A stretch of 61,238 nt of DNA from assembly GCA_938035525.1 (NCBI GenBank), contig CALHOI010000029.1, positions 1 to 61,238 of the forward strand. Reading direction: 5' to 3'. Both the position numbers and the translations under genes were made by a program. The notes under the pieces are model-generated. The model searched no databases. It was not told where the DNA came from and was given only the letters and a program-made list of their open reading frames with translations. This stretch comes from an uncultured Granulosicoccaceae bacterium (GTDB lineage Bacteria > Pseudomonadota > Gammaproteobacteria > Granulosicoccales > Granulosicoccaceae). This document shows positions 1-9,263 of the stretch, in pieces; the first letter of the stretch is position 1, and each line of letters opens with the position of its first letter.

Positions 1-70
1 GTGCCTGAATCGCTGATGTGATGGTGCAACTTGATGTTGTATCGATTACGTAAAAGAGAATACCAATACT

Positions 71-565
71 ATGGCAAGACTCATTTTGGTCTCTGGCCCA
101 ACCGGTGCCGGTAAAACCACGTACTCAATAGCTGTGGCACAAAAAGCCAAGGCCATTCGTTTTTCTATTGACCCGTGGATGCAAACGCTATTTGCCAAGG
201 ACATGACTTCGCTGGACTATGACTGGATGATGGAACGAGTACAACGCTGTTACGAGCAAATATGGAACGTAAGCGAACAGATTTTAAAAATTGATGGACA
301 TGTTGTGCTTGATTTAGGCTTTACAACAAAAGAGCAAAGAAGCGTGTTTGTTGATAGGGGTGCTGAGCTTAACATTAAGTCAGAAATCCACTACCTAAAC
401 GTAGAATCAGAAATCCGCAGGCAACGGGTCAAGAAACGCAATCAAGAAAAAGACCCATCCGTTTACGCATTCGAAGTAACAGAGACGATGTTTAATTTTA
501 TGGAAACCATATTTGAGGTTCCAGATGAGGATGAGCTGAAGCATGGTTTAACAGTCGGTGTTTAA
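71..565 (+). CDS. P-loop (AAA_33/zeta-toxin-like) kinase or NTPase
   Basis: A 164-residue protein starting with a hydrophobic strand and a Walker A motif GPTGAGKT at residues 9-16. The small size, a basic region with several Arg residues near residues 115-125 and the overall look fit the AAA_33 group of small predicted kinases related to zeta toxins and Trp/Lys kinases; the substrate cannot be told. It is soluble with no signal peptide. It lies about 100 bp before a SUKH-family gene on the same strand. Neither gene is linked to the ABC importer that follows on the other strand. The kinase fold is well supported by the motif; the function is unknown. Confidence 0.75.
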   Translation: MARLILVSGPTGAGKTTYSIAVAQKAKAIRFSIDPWMQTLFAKDMTSLDYDWMMERVQRCYEQIWNVSEQILKIDGHVVLDLGFTTKEQRSVFVDRGAELNIKSEIHYLNVESEIRRQRVKKRNQEKDPSVYAFEVTETMFNFMETIFEVPDEDELKHGLTVGV

Positions 566-666
566 GTTCAGCAAATCTTTGCAGTGATTATTTTTGCGTG
601 TTTGTAGAACGTTGTAGCTTGTGTGCTCAGTCTCTTATTTGATGTATAAAGCTCGAATCTAAGTTT

Positions 667-1296
667 ATGGAAATATCAACTCTGTTTGCTCAACTTATTG
701 AGAAGCCCAGTGAGCACGGGTTGGTGCTCAATCCAGCTGCCTCGCGAGCTGAGATTCGTGAGGCTCAGGAAGCAATGGGTGTTTCATTCCCTGATAATTT
801 GATTGAGCTCTATCAATGTGCAAATGGTGAGGGTATGAGCTCTGAATCAAACCATCGCGTACCATTAGGACTTTTTGGTGGCTTTCCGTTTTCTTCATTG
901 GACACTGTAGTTAAAAAGCATCAGGATTACGTCAATAGTTTGCAAAGACTCGATATGTTTGCAGTACATTTGACACGCCAACCACGCTATTACTCTCGTC
1001 CTGACAGGGCCATTAAAGGTGCGTTTTTTAATACAAATTGGATTCCGTTTTCTGCTGACCGTGAAAATCCAACATACTTGGCGATGGACTTGGAGCCCGA
1101 CGCAAAAGGAGTGAAGAATCAAGTTATCATGTTTGGCCCAGACGCCTCTCCAAATGTTTTTCAGGTGTCAGAAAATCTGGAAAAATTTCTAATTACGCTT
1201 CACCAGCAGTACAGTAAGGGCAAAGGTCATCCAATATTTGGCGATGAATACGACAACCTGGGTAAGCATATCGAGGATAAGTATGGAATGTATTGA
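667..1296 (+). CDS. SMI1/KNR4 (SUKH) family protein
   Basis: A 209-residue soluble protein. The N-terminal part has the SMI1/KNR4 pattern: an acidic/aromatic helix, then the segment with PDNLIELYQCANGEG (about residues 42-56), followed by a Gly/Phe-rich strand and the segment IPFSADREN. SUKH proteins are often immunity proteins for polymorphic toxins, or regulatory scaffolds. No toxin gene is next to it, so an orphan immunity role is only inferred. The preceding gene is a P-loop kinase about 100 bp away. It ends convergently with the ABC substrate-binding protein. Confidence 0.75.
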   Translation: MEISTLFAQLIEKPSEHGLVLNPAASRAEIREAQEAMGVSFPDNLIELYQCANGEGMSSESNHRVPLGLFGGFPFSSLDTVVKKHQDYVNSLQRLDMFAVHLTRQPRYYSRPDRAIKGAFFNTNWIPFSADRENPTYLAMDLEPDAKGVKNQVIMFGPDASPNVFQVSENLEKFLITLHQQYSKGKGHPIFGDEYDNLGKHIEDKYGMY

Positions 1297-1467
1297 GCTC
1301 CAGCGAATCAAGCGTTGTCATTGCAAAATCATTTATGGTGATACCTGCGAGCTTGATCAGGCTGATACTGTTGCGCCATTATAGTGTGATGTTGAAAGTT
1401 GGGAAGCATAAGCCTTCAATTTTATGTTGGTAGTGCCTGTTTTGTCTGGTTTGTTTTTTTTTATTTA

Positions 1468-3183
1468 TTATTCAGTAAATCCAACGTTTTCCCAGCGAGT
1501 GCTGCTCATACCAAACGCACCGTAGTTAGCTAAGTCACGACGTGTGGCGATTAGCTCTGGGCGTTGATACAACGGCAGGGTATGTACGTTTTCCCAGATT
1601 ATTCGATCTGCCTCGTTGGCAAGTTCTATTCGTTTTTCAGGATTGGTTTCTGCGCTTATCTGTTCTGCCAGCTCATCCACTTCGGGTAAGGACAATTGCG
1701 CGAAGTTGCTTTCAGACCCGCTGCCGTAAATTTGCTTTAAGCCGCTGAACGGGTAGGGTGTGCCTATCCACGAGAATGCGATGATTTCAAATTCTTTTCC
1801 CGTTAGAGTGGGACCAAAGCGAGATATTGGAACAGTGACAATATCCAGCTGTATGCCAACGTCCTTTAACATGCTTTGTGCTTGCAATGCTTCGTTCTCT
1901 GATGCTTTGACCGTCGCTAACTGGGAAAAGCGGACGATGAGTTTCTGGCCATCTTTTTCGCGAATGCCGTCTTCGCCCATAACCCAGCCAGCTTCATCCA
2001 AAATTGCTTGTGCTTTGTCAGGATTAAAGTCGAGCCCGGTAATGCTGGCAGTGTCAACAAAGCCGACCTGGCTTTGTAAAAACACATGGTTGTTTAGTGG
2101 TGCCACCGGCCAATCAATACCAGCAAGGTCACTGGCTGCGATGGCTTGTCTGTCAAGCGCATAGACAATGGCCTGGCGGATGGTTTTGTCCTGTAACAAC
2201 CCCGCTTTTGAATTAAACGTGAAGTGCCTGAAATTGGGACCGCCGGCTTTACGTACCTCTGCGTTTTCTACACGGGTGGCTCTTTGAAACGCATCAGGGT
2301 CCGAGCCGATATCGAAGGCATCGATCTCCTGATTGGCAAAAGCCTGCGCAGTGGCATCAGGTGCGATAGCGCGCCAGACGATGCTATCGAGTATTGGCGC
2401 ATCTCCCCACCATTTGTCATTAGGTACCAAGGTCATGACTTTTTGCGTTGCATCAAAACTGCCGACTTTAAACGGGCCTGATAACCAATCGTTGTTGAGT
2501 TCGCTCCAACCTGTGTTAAACACGTCGGTGCTTTCAGCGCTTTCGGCTTTGATGACAGCCGGACTGCTGAACCCCTGACTCCAGTCAGGAAAAGCGCTCT
2601 TGTAGGTGACTGTTACATCCTTTTTATCTTCGCCAAATGTGATTGATGCTATGGGTTCCATATTGCCCGTGCTAACGCAATTAAAATCTGTGTTCTCTCC
2701 ATTGCAGGCTTTCCATTTTGCCACCATGTCGTCACCATCCACTGGGCTACCGTCTCCCCAGATTGCCTTCGGATTGAGCCTGTAACGAACGGCAGTTGGT
2801 TCTTCACTGATCACGTCCACCGATACCACGTAATCCGGGTTCGGGGTTGGCACGCCAGCTTCGTCAAAGTGGAAAAAAACCGGCAACATGGGTCCTCTGA
2901 CATCAGCGTAATCACGGTTATTGCCATCGACATGCATTGGGTTCCAGTTCTCGGCAAAGTCGGACACGCTTAGTGTTAGGCTTCCACCTTTAAGTGAGTT
3001 GCGCTCTTGCGGGTTAATATCCTGAGCGGTTACCGACACGGTGTTTGTGCTTTGTGATGCGGATGATGGATTAGCTGCAGCATCGGCATCAGCGCCAGAC
3101 TCAGATGTGTCTTTTGATTTCCCGCACGATGTGAGGGCCAGAACGGTAACGACAATGCAAAGCTGCGCGACAGATAGTTTCAA
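1468..3183 (-). CDS. Peptide-type ABC transporter substrate-binding lipoprotein (family 5)
   Basis: Extracytoplasmic solute-binding protein of the OppA/DppA (SBP_bac_5) family. The chosen start is a TTG at 3183, preceded by GGAG at a good distance; an upstream in-frame TTG at 3195 has no such site. The product has 571 residues, a lipoprotein signal peptide and lipobox LTSC ending at about Cys20, then a Ser/Ala/Asp-rich linker. The mature part has family hallmarks such as YRLNPKAIWGDGSP and, later, LDEAGW. It would sit on the outer face of the inner membrane and deliver oligopeptides or similar substrates to the permeases encoded upstream. It is the last gene of the minus-strand run permease-permease-ATPase-binding protein. 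The substrate cannot be deduced. Confidence 0.9.
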   Translation of the reverse strand: MKLSVAQLCIVVTVLALTSCGKSKDTSESGADADAAANPSSASQSTNTVSVTAQDINPQERNSLKGGSLTLSVSDFAENWNPMHVDGNNRDYADVRGPMLPVFFHFDEAGVPTPNPDYVVSVDVISEEPTAVRYRLNPKAIWGDGSPVDGDDMVAKWKACNGENTDFNCVSTGNMEPIASITFGEDKKDVTVTYKSAFPDWSQGFSSPAVIKAESAESTDVFNTGWSELNNDWLSGPFKVGSFDATQKVMTLVPNDKWWGDAPILDSIVWRAIAPDATAQAFANQEIDAFDIGSDPDAFQRATRVENAEVRKAGGPNFRHFTFNSKAGLLQDKTIRQAIVYALDRQAIAASDLAGIDWPVAPLNNHVFLQSQVGFVDTASITGLDFNPDKAQAILDEAGWVMGEDGIREKDGQKLIVRFSQLATVKASENEALQAQSMLKDVGIQLDIVTVPISRFGPTLTGKEFEIIAFSWIGTPYPFSGLKQIYGSGSESNFAQLSLPEVDELAEQISAETNPEKRIELANEADRIIWENVHTLPLYQRPELIATRRDLANYGAFGMSSTRWENVGFTE

Positions 3184-3284
3184 GTTGATCTCCAATTAGT
3201 CATCGACAAAATTCACCGCATAAAACTGGAACATGCCCGTTAAACCAAGTAGGTTGAAACGAACGCGTTAAACCAAATCACTCG

Positions 3285-5444
3285 TTAAACAAAATCACTA
3301 AAGTGACAGGCTGCTGTGTGAACACCTGTGGTTGTTTTCGTTGTTTCGCTTTTGGCATGTGAGCCTGTGCGCTTATCATACACTGGCATCTGTTGCTGCG
3401 ACATAGGCATAGAGGCCGCTGGCTTTAAGCTGGGGGATACCTCAACACACATTCGTTGTTGCTCTGATGAAAGCCCGATTTTTTTAGGGCATCGCGTGTG
3501 GAAATGACAGCCTTGGGGCGGGCTGGCCGGGCTGGGCAGTTCACCCAAGGGGATTTGTCGTGCCCGGCTTCGCTCTAGCTTTGGGTCGGCAATAGGCATA
3601 GCTGACAACAAACACTGTGTGTAGGGATGAGTCGGGTTTTCATACACTGCTTCAACAGTGCCTGTTTCTACTATTCTGCCCAAATACATCACAGCCACGC
3701 GATCTGCAATGTGTCTTACCAGAGCAAGATCATGAGCCACGAACAAATAGGAAAGCCCCAGAGTCAACTTTAGCTCTTGCAATAAATTGACAATACCGGC
3801 GCGAATGGACACATCGAGAGCGGAAACTGGCTCATCGAGAATCAGTAGCTGAGGTTCCAGCGCAAGCGCCCTTGCAATGCAAACACGCTGAGATTGACCA
3901 CCGGATAATTGTTGAGCGAATCTTGCAAGATAACTGGCATCCAGGCCAACCAGTTGTAACAACTCATTGACTCTGTTGTCGACAGTGTCGGGGTTGTCGT
4001 TAAACACCCGCAGAGGTTCGGCGACAAGGTCAAACACAGACATACGAGGATCTAATGATGACATGGGATCCTGAAAAACAATCTGTAACTTGCGACGTAA
4101 TGCTAATCGCTTCTGCTGTGAATCCAGTTGGTTTACATTTTCACCAAATAGTTTAATGGTTCCGTGTGTTGGTGGTTCAAGATCAAGTATCGACAAAGTC
4201 GTGGTGCTCTTGCCGCAGCCGGACTCTCCAACCAGCCCAAGCGTTTCTCCCTGGTACAGTGTTAAATCGATACCGTCGACAGCGTAAACCGTGCCGACTC
4301 GTCTTCTGAATACGCCACCTTTAAATAATGGATAGTGCTTTTTGACGGCGGACATTTCCAGCACCTTTGCGTGCTGGCTATCGGGTGGATTAACCGGTGA
4401 TGCCTTTGTTGCTATTGACTCAGTTGTTAGCTTGGGCTGAAAAAGATCAGCGTGTGTGATTGAATCGCGTTTGATGATCTGATGATGAACACAGGCGGAC
4501 CAGTGGTCAGGTTCAGTCACCTTTGTCAGAGAAGGCTCTTGTTGCCGACACGCAGCATCCACCAGCGGGCAGCGTTCTGCAAAAGCACAACCCGTTGGTG
4601 GCGTGAGTAACGAAGGTGGATTACCTTCAATTGCACTTAATGCAACTGATTTGTCGGTGCCGACGCGTGGCAATGAACCTAGCAAGCCCATTGTATAAGG
4701 CATTTGTGAGTCATAAAACAATGCGTTAACGTTGCCTTGTTCGACAATTTTACCGGCGTACATGACCATGGCTTTTTCAGCAACACGTGCCACAACACCC
4801 AGGTCATGGGTTATCAACAGCAACGCGGCATTTGTCTGTTCACACGCTTTTTGCAATACATCGAGTACCTGTGCCTGAATCGTTACGTCCAGTGCCGTTG
4901 TCGGTTCGTCTGCAATAATCACATCCGGATTGTTTGCAATGGCCATAGCAATTAATACACGCTGACGCATGCCGCCGGAAAACTCGTGCGGGTAAGCATT
5001 GATACGCTGATGTGGTTCTGGTATGCCTACCAGATCAAGCAGTTCCACCGCACGTTGCCTGGCACTTTGTGGTGAGCTGGTTTGATGCACCTGAATGGAT
5101 TCAACTAATTGTTCGCCAACCGTATAGACCGGTGTCATAGCCGATAGTGGGTCCTGGAAAACCATGGCCATCGTTTTGCCGCGCAAGGTTGAAAGAGCGA
5201 TATCAGTTGCTCCGACAAGCTGTTCGCCGTACAAGCGTATGGAGCCGTCTACTTTGGCGCTATCTGGCTGCAATCCCATGATGGCCAAGGCTGTTGCTGA
5301 TTTTCCTGAACCTGATTCGCCAACCAGCGCCAGTGTTTCGCCTGCACGCAATGAAAAGCTCACATCTCGTACTGCGTGCAGACTGCCGGCCTCATTGGCA
5401 TAACGAACATGCAGGTTCTGTACGTCGAGAATGGTGGTTGTCAC
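3285..5444 (-). CDS. Fused double ABC ATPase (DppD-DppF type)
   Basis: Two complete ABC ATPase domains in one 719-residue chain. The first has Walker A GESGSGKS at residues 42-49, signature FSGGMRQR and Walker B with ADEPTTALD. The second has GESGCGKS in its N-terminal part, signature LSGGQSQR and ILDEPVSALD. Each ends with an oligopeptide-transporter C-terminal Cys-containing region (for example CAFAERCPL and CHFHTRCPK), which in DppD/DppF-type proteins may bind an iron-sulfur centre. The start is a GTG at 5444 preceded by GAGGAA, ten bases after the permease stop; the longer open frame up to 5564 overlaps the permease and is unlikely. It powers import with the two permeases. Confidence 0.92.
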   Translation of the reverse strand: MTTTILDVQNLHVRYANEAGSLHAVRDVSFSLRAGETLALVGESGSGKSATALAIMGLQPDSAKVDGSIRLYGEQLVGATDIALSTLRGKTMAMVFQDPLSAMTPVYTVGEQLVESIQVHQTSSPQSARQRAVELLDLVGIPEPHQRINAYPHEFSGGMRQRVLIAMAIANNPDVIIADEPTTALDVTIQAQVLDVLQKACEQTNAALLLITHDLGVVARVAEKAMVMYAGKIVEQGNVNALFYDSQMPYTMGLLGSLPRVGTDKSVALSAIEGNPPSLLTPPTGCAFAERCPLVDAACRQQEPSLTKVTEPDHWSACVHHQIIKRDSITHADLFQPKLTTESIATKASPVNPPDSQHAKVLEMSAVKKHYPLFKGGVFRRRVGTVYAVDGIDLTLYQGETLGLVGESGCGKSTTTLSILDLEPPTHGTIKLFGENVNQLDSQQKRLALRRKLQIVFQDPMSSLDPRMSVFDLVAEPLRVFNDNPDTVDNRVNELLQLVGLDASYLARFAQQLSGGQSQRVCIARALALEPQLLILDEPVSALDVSIRAGIVNLLQELKLTLGLSYLFVAHDLALVRHIADRVAVMYLGRIVETGTVEAVYENPTHPYTQCLLSAMPIADPKLERSRARQIPLGELPSPASPPQGCHFHTRCPKKIGLSSEQQRMCVEVSPSLKPAASMPMSQQQMPVYDKRTGSHAKSETTKTTTGVHTAACHFSDFV

Positions 5445-5454
5445 GATGCGTTCC

Positions 5455-6378
5455 TCAGCCTTTGCCGGAGGCTTTAGAGCCTGGATCAAATGCATCACGC
5501 AATCCGTCGCCAACGGCATTGACCGAAAGAATAAGCAACACGATGATGGTTGCCGGGCCTGCAAACAGCCACGGAAAACTACTCAGTTGTCTGGCGCCAT
5601 CGCCTAACAGTGTGCCCAGAGAGGTATCAGGCGGTTGCACACCAAAACCGAAGTAAGCCAGGCTTGTTTCGGCGAGTATCGCGCCACTGACGTTTAACGT
5701 GGCATCAATGATGAGCAACGATGCGATGTTGGGCAATATATGACGAACGATAATTTTGGGTCCTGACAATCCCATGTAACGAGCAGCGGTTATGTATTCG
5801 TTTTGTTTTACCGATAGTGTAAGGCTTCTGACAACGCGGGCCGATAACATCCAGCCAAACAGGGTCAGTAGTAACACCAATAGCCACCATGACGAAGCAC
5901 CGCCGGACGCACTACCGGCAGAATTACTGGCAACTAATGCAATCAGAAGGAACGAGGGAATAACCAAGAGCAGGTCGATAATCCACAGAGAAAATCGTTC
6001 AAACCAACCACCGTAGTAGGCGGCAAACGCACCGACAATAGCCGCAATACTGGTTGAGAGTATGGCCACAACAAGCCCAATGACCAACGATTTTCGTAGT
6101 CCGTGCAGTGTCAGTGCCCACATGTCGCGGCCGGATTGCGTGGTACCCATGGGGTGCTGCCAGCTCGGTGGCTTCAGGTACGCTTGCCTGTCAACATCGT
6201 TATAGGCGAACGGTGATAACCAGGGTCCGATCAATGCAATAACAATGAGCGTAACAATGATGATCAAGCCCACCACGGCGGTCTTGTTACGTAAAAATCG
6301 CGCCAACAAAAGACGCTTTGGTTTTGTTTGTGTTTCAACCACTGTGACTGGTACTTGCTGATCGAACGCGAGGGTCAA
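5455..6378 (-). CDS. ABC transporter permease, DppC/OppC type
   Basis: A 307-residue inner-membrane protein. It has an N-terminal OppC_N-type segment with one membrane helix (about residues 35-55) and the motif RDMWALTLHGLRKSL, followed by a five-to-six helix BPD_transp_1 domain. The EAA-type coupling loop contains AARYMGLSGPKIIVRHILPN. The open frame starts with TTG at 6378, overlapping the upstream permease by 44 bases. A GTG at 6342 would reduce the overlap to 8 bases and is an equally possible start; neither has a clear ribosome-binding site. It pairs with the DppB-type permease to form the transmembrane channel. Confidence 0.9.
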   Translation of the reverse strand: MTLAFDQQVPVTVVETQTKPKRLLLARFLRNKTAVVGLIIIVTLIVIALIGPWLSPFAYNDVDRQAYLKPPSWQHPMGTTQSGRDMWALTLHGLRKSLVIGLVVAILSTSIAAIVGAFAAYYGGWFERFSLWIIDLLLVIPSFLLIALVASNSAGSASGGASSWWLLVLLLTLFGWMLSARVVRSLTLSVKQNEYITAARYMGLSGPKIIVRHILPNIASLLIIDATLNVSGAILAETSLAYFGFGVQPPDTSLGTLLGDGARQLSSFPWLFAGPATIIVLLILSVNAVGDGLRDAFDPGSKASGKG

Positions 6379-7336
6379 GCCATGCCACCATGAAATCGGC
6401 TAACAGGGCACCAGTCAAAACACACAAGCCACCAAATGCCGCTGTGGCGACAGCCCCATGAACATCGTGGCCCTGAATGGTTTGCACCGCGTATTCACCC
6501 ATACCATGAAAAGAAAAAATGATTTCCATAAAGGCCGCGCCAACAAATAAGGTGGCAATGCTAAAGGCAAAATAGGTGCTGGTAGGAATCAGAGACACAC
6601 GCAGTGCGTGTCTGTTTATCGCCTGTGATCGCGTCAGGCCTTTTGCTCTTGCGGTTCGCACAAAGCCAGCATGCAATGAATCCAGCATGACGTTGCGCTG
6701 TATTCGGCTAAAGAAGGCAGCGCCCAGAATAGTCAGTGCAATGGTAGGTAATAGCAGGTGCTGCAAACGGTCCAGCCATTGCGCCCCGAGCCAGGTTCCG
6801 TGCGCGCCGGTTTCCCCGACAAACTCGAAAAATCGCGTGCCGGTGATGTCATTAATGTGGGTGGCTGCAACTTGCAGCAGGTTTGCAATGACAAACGATG
6901 GAATGGATAAACCTAACAGTGCAAGGAACGTAAATGTTCTATCTGACAGGCCGTATTGTCGTCGTGCGCTCCAGGTTCCAATCAAGACACCCAAGCCTGC
7001 ACCAAGCAACGAGCCCAGGGTAATCAATCTTACACTGACCCAGATTCGCCTATCTATTTCTTCCCCGACATTGCCGCCTCGTGGCGATTGTCCCCAGTTC
7101 CAGTCCAGTATAATTGAGCTTGACCAAGTGAACCATCGCTCACTCAGGGGTACCTGATCACTCAAGTTTCGAGATCGTAGATTGTTCTCAATAGAAATAG
7201 GATCGATGGGCGGATTGGATATTTCGTACAATGACCTGGGGTTGAGCTGAGTCACAGCCAAAAGCCAACTCAGATTGGTCGCCACGACCAACAGAATGGC
7301 GTAGTTCAAAAAACGTTTTAACAGATAAGCCCCCAC
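6335..7336 (-). CDS. ABC transporter permease, DppB/OppB type
   Basis: A 333-residue inner-membrane protein with six predicted helices. The first is at residues 10-30, and the EAA coupling loop contains TARAKGLTRSQAINRHALR. This identifies the DppB/OppB half of a peptide-family importer. The start is GTG. It is the first gene of the minus-strand transporter operon and overlaps the next permease, which implies translational coupling. The segment around residues 33-75 is a periplasmic insertion before the main BPD domain, as expected in this subfamily. Confidence 0.9.
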   Translation of the reverse strand: MGAYLLKRFLNYAILLVVATNLSWLLAVTQLNPRSLYEISNPPIDPISIENNLRSRNLSDQVPLSERWFTWSSSIILDWNWGQSPRGGNVGEEIDRRIWVSVRLITLGSLLGAGLGVLIGTWSARRQYGLSDRTFTFLALLGLSIPSFVIANLLQVAATHINDITGTRFFEFVGETGAHGTWLGAQWLDRLQHLLLPTIALTILGAAFFSRIQRNVMLDSLHAGFVRTARAKGLTRSQAINRHALRVSLIPTSTYFAFSIATLFVGAAFMEIIFSFHGMGEYAVQTIQGHDVHGAVATAAFGGLCVLTGALLADFMVAWLDPRVRSASTSHSG

Positions 7337-7419
7337 TATGGAACTATTATGGGGTCAGAGTAAAAATGGGCATTGCTGTTCATCTTTAGAAAAAGCGTCA
7401 GCTTGATCGCGATGCCAGA

Positions 7420-7956
7420 CTACTCGCGAATAATCCATTGTTTAAAAGCAGGGGAAAGATCTGCGCACGGTGCAAGAATCAAAAAGCGCGACTGAAACGG
7501 TCCTGCTTGAATAATGGGTTCTGCAACCGCGACACACCTGCTTTCATCGGTGTGGGGCCGGAACTCCATGCTTTGTGTGTCGTAGATAAACTGTTGGCTA
7601 ACGTCAGCGTCGACGCAGTCCAGCAAGCCAAACGGTACCTCTTTGTTTTCTGGCTCGCTCAGCGTCATGCATTTACTTTCAAATGCTACTGATTCGATCT
7701 TGCCTGACTCTTCATCGAATGAAAACTGGACGTCGCCTCCTGTCGGTTTGCAGGAATGGGCATGTAGCTTTTCGCCAAAACCTCTGCCTTGTGTATCGAT
7801 ACACCACCCAAGATTTGCTTCTTCATTGAGGTTGTCAGCAAGATAAATGACCGTGCCTTTGGTTTGAATGGCTGGTGCCGCAGCCATGCCTGCAAATGGA
7901 GACATCAGTAACAGCGTTGCTGCAAGTGTGGCGATATTGAGTTTGGCTTGAGTCAT
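7420..7956 (-). CDS. Exported protein with ricin-B-like repeats
   Basis: A 178-residue product with a cleavable signal peptide (helix ending MAAAPA). The start ATG at 7956 is set by AGGAG seven bases upstream; an in-frame upstream start is less likely. The mature part has paired Cys and repeated features such as WCIDTQG, KCMTLSEP, LLDC and RCVAVAEP. This is the pattern of a beta-trefoil (ricin-type) carbohydrate-binding repeat, although the QxW motif is only loosely kept (for example QQF and KQW). A periplasmic or secreted glycan-binding role is inferred. It stands alone upstream of the ABC operon. Confidence 0.65.
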   Translation of the reverse strand: MTQAKLNIATLAATLLLMSPFAGMAAAPAIQTKGTVIYLADNLNEEANLGWCIDTQGRGFGEKLHAHSCKPTGGDVQFSFDEESGKIESVAFESKCMTLSEPENKEVPFGLLDCVDADVSQQFIYDTQSMEFRPHTDESRCVAVAEPIIQAGPFQSRFLILAPCADLSPAFKQWIIRE

Positions 7957-8119
7957 TTTATCTCCTGGCAGAGTCAAGTGTAAAAGTCATTATCTGCTGG
8001 CCCTATAATTACCAAATAGTGAGCCATTAGTACAGTAAGTCAGATATTTCTTTCGAAGGCACTGGATGTAGGCTAGAGTTATGAATTGAGCCTTAAGATC
8101 TGTAATGGAGTGTACAAGA

Positions 8120-9169
8120 ATGATACGAAAGCCAAAACAATACCTGCGTGCCTGCTTGCTGCCAATTGTCGTGTTGCTGGTAAGCGCTTGCGGGGGCGGA
8201 GGTGGCGGCGGGGATAATGAAGACGCTGGAGGTGATGGCAACACCACCGCTGGAGAGGAGCCTAACGCTTCCGGTTCTACCATTGTGCCGCTAAGTTCGC
8301 TTGGACCGCTTATGCCAAGGCTCTACCCGCCGGGAACGAATCGCCAGTTATTAACTGGTCCGGTGATCGGTGAGGACCTGGCCACCACGCCAGATCTAAT
8401 ACGCGAAATTCCCTTTGAAGTGACTACCAAAGCACCTGAGCTGGAAGTAGAAAAAACGTACGTTTTGCGTGTGCTGCCGGTGACCGAATTAACCGGGCCG
8501 GTCATGATTAACAATGATCGCGACCCCGCTTATTACATGGTCACGGTGCTGACCAATGTCAGTAACAGAATGTTGTGCGATATCAGAATCCGTGATGCGC
8601 AGTTTGAAGCCACTGATGGTGAAAAACGTACCACCAGCGATTCACTTTTGTTTGGGTACATGGCAAGAGATGCGGCAGCTAACCACTATGAGCAAGACTG
8701 TATACCCCCAGGATTGTCGGCTTTCGCGATAGAGTTTTTCTTTGAGCCAGAAGTTTTTGCCAATGACTTTAACGCTGACAATCCAGGCAAGTTTGTTATT
8801 GACCAAATAGACAGTCCAATTAGAGATTCGTACGAGCCTTTCGATGATCTTTATGCATCATCTTATGTATCAGACTCAAACGATTTTCATCGCCATCGGT
8901 ATAGCGTTAACATCGTTAACCCATCTACGCGAACCTATGATGAGCGGATTGTTCAGGACGGTATTGTTTTAATGATTGACCCTGCAACAGGGCTGCCACT
9001 TATGGAAATGGAATTCAGTAGACACGACGATCGGCCAGCCAGTTTCGATACGTTTAACCCTGGGGCCGAAGGTGAATTTCAATTTGTGGCTGGCTCACGA
9101 TTTCACGAATTTGCGGGCAGCACCAACACCATATTTGTGTGGATAAACCATATAGACGAGGGTAACTAA
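8120..9169 (+). CDS. Lipoprotein of unknown function
   Basis: A 349-residue lipoprotein. Signal helix LLPIVVLLVSAC carries a lipobox (VSAC), followed by a run of seven glycines and an acidic linker typical of surface lipoproteins in marine gammaproteobacteria. The start at 8120 is preceded by GGAG; the open frame extends 15 bases further upstream. The mature part is beta-rich and acidic, without a family I recognise. The segment EKTYVLRVLPVTEL and later immunoglobulin-like spacing suggest a beta-sandwich. A hairpin lies between it and fabI. Confidence 0.7.
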   Translation: MIRKPKQYLRACLLPIVVLLVSACGGGGGGGDNEDAGGDGNTTAGEEPNASGSTIVPLSSLGPLMPRLYPPGTNRQLLTGPVIGEDLATTPDLIREIPFEVTTKAPELEVEKTYVLRVLPVTELTGPVMINNDRDPAYYMVTVLTNVSNRMLCDIRIRDAQFEATDGEKRTTSDSLLFGYMARDAAANHYEQDCIPPGLSAFAIEFFFEPEVFANDFNADNPGKFVIDQIDSPIRDSYEPFDDLYASSYVSDSNDFHRHRYSVNIVNPSTRTYDERIVQDGIVLMIDPATGLPLMEMEFSRHDDRPASFDTFNPGAEGEFQFVAGSRFHEFAGSTNTIFVWINHIDEGN

Positions 9170-9199
9170 TAACGTTGCCAGTTCGTTTGCACACGCTTG

Positions 9200-9235
9200 A
9201 AAAAACGTAATGAGCACCAGTCTTTGGTGCTCATT
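9200..9235 (-). terminator. Intrinsic terminator for fabI
   Basis: A perfect 11-bp stem (9209-9219 with 9225-9235, five-base loop). Read on the minus strand it is followed by ACG and six T residues, so it ends the fabI transcript. On the plus strand it has no T tract and would be only a weak stop for the lipoprotein gene. Confidence 0.75.
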
Positions 9236-9263
9236 GTTAGTAAGTCAAAAAAAGTACGCTTGC

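Noticed and set aside
1283-1384. Possible 33-residue Cys-containing peptide overlapping the SUKH gene end
   Set aside because: No ribosome-binding site and no known family; three Cys residues alone are not enough.
7351-7374. String GGGGTCAGAGTAAAAATG resembling sequence seen near REP-associated transposase genes
   Set aside because: No transposase or terminal repeat is nearby; a short match alone does not define an element.
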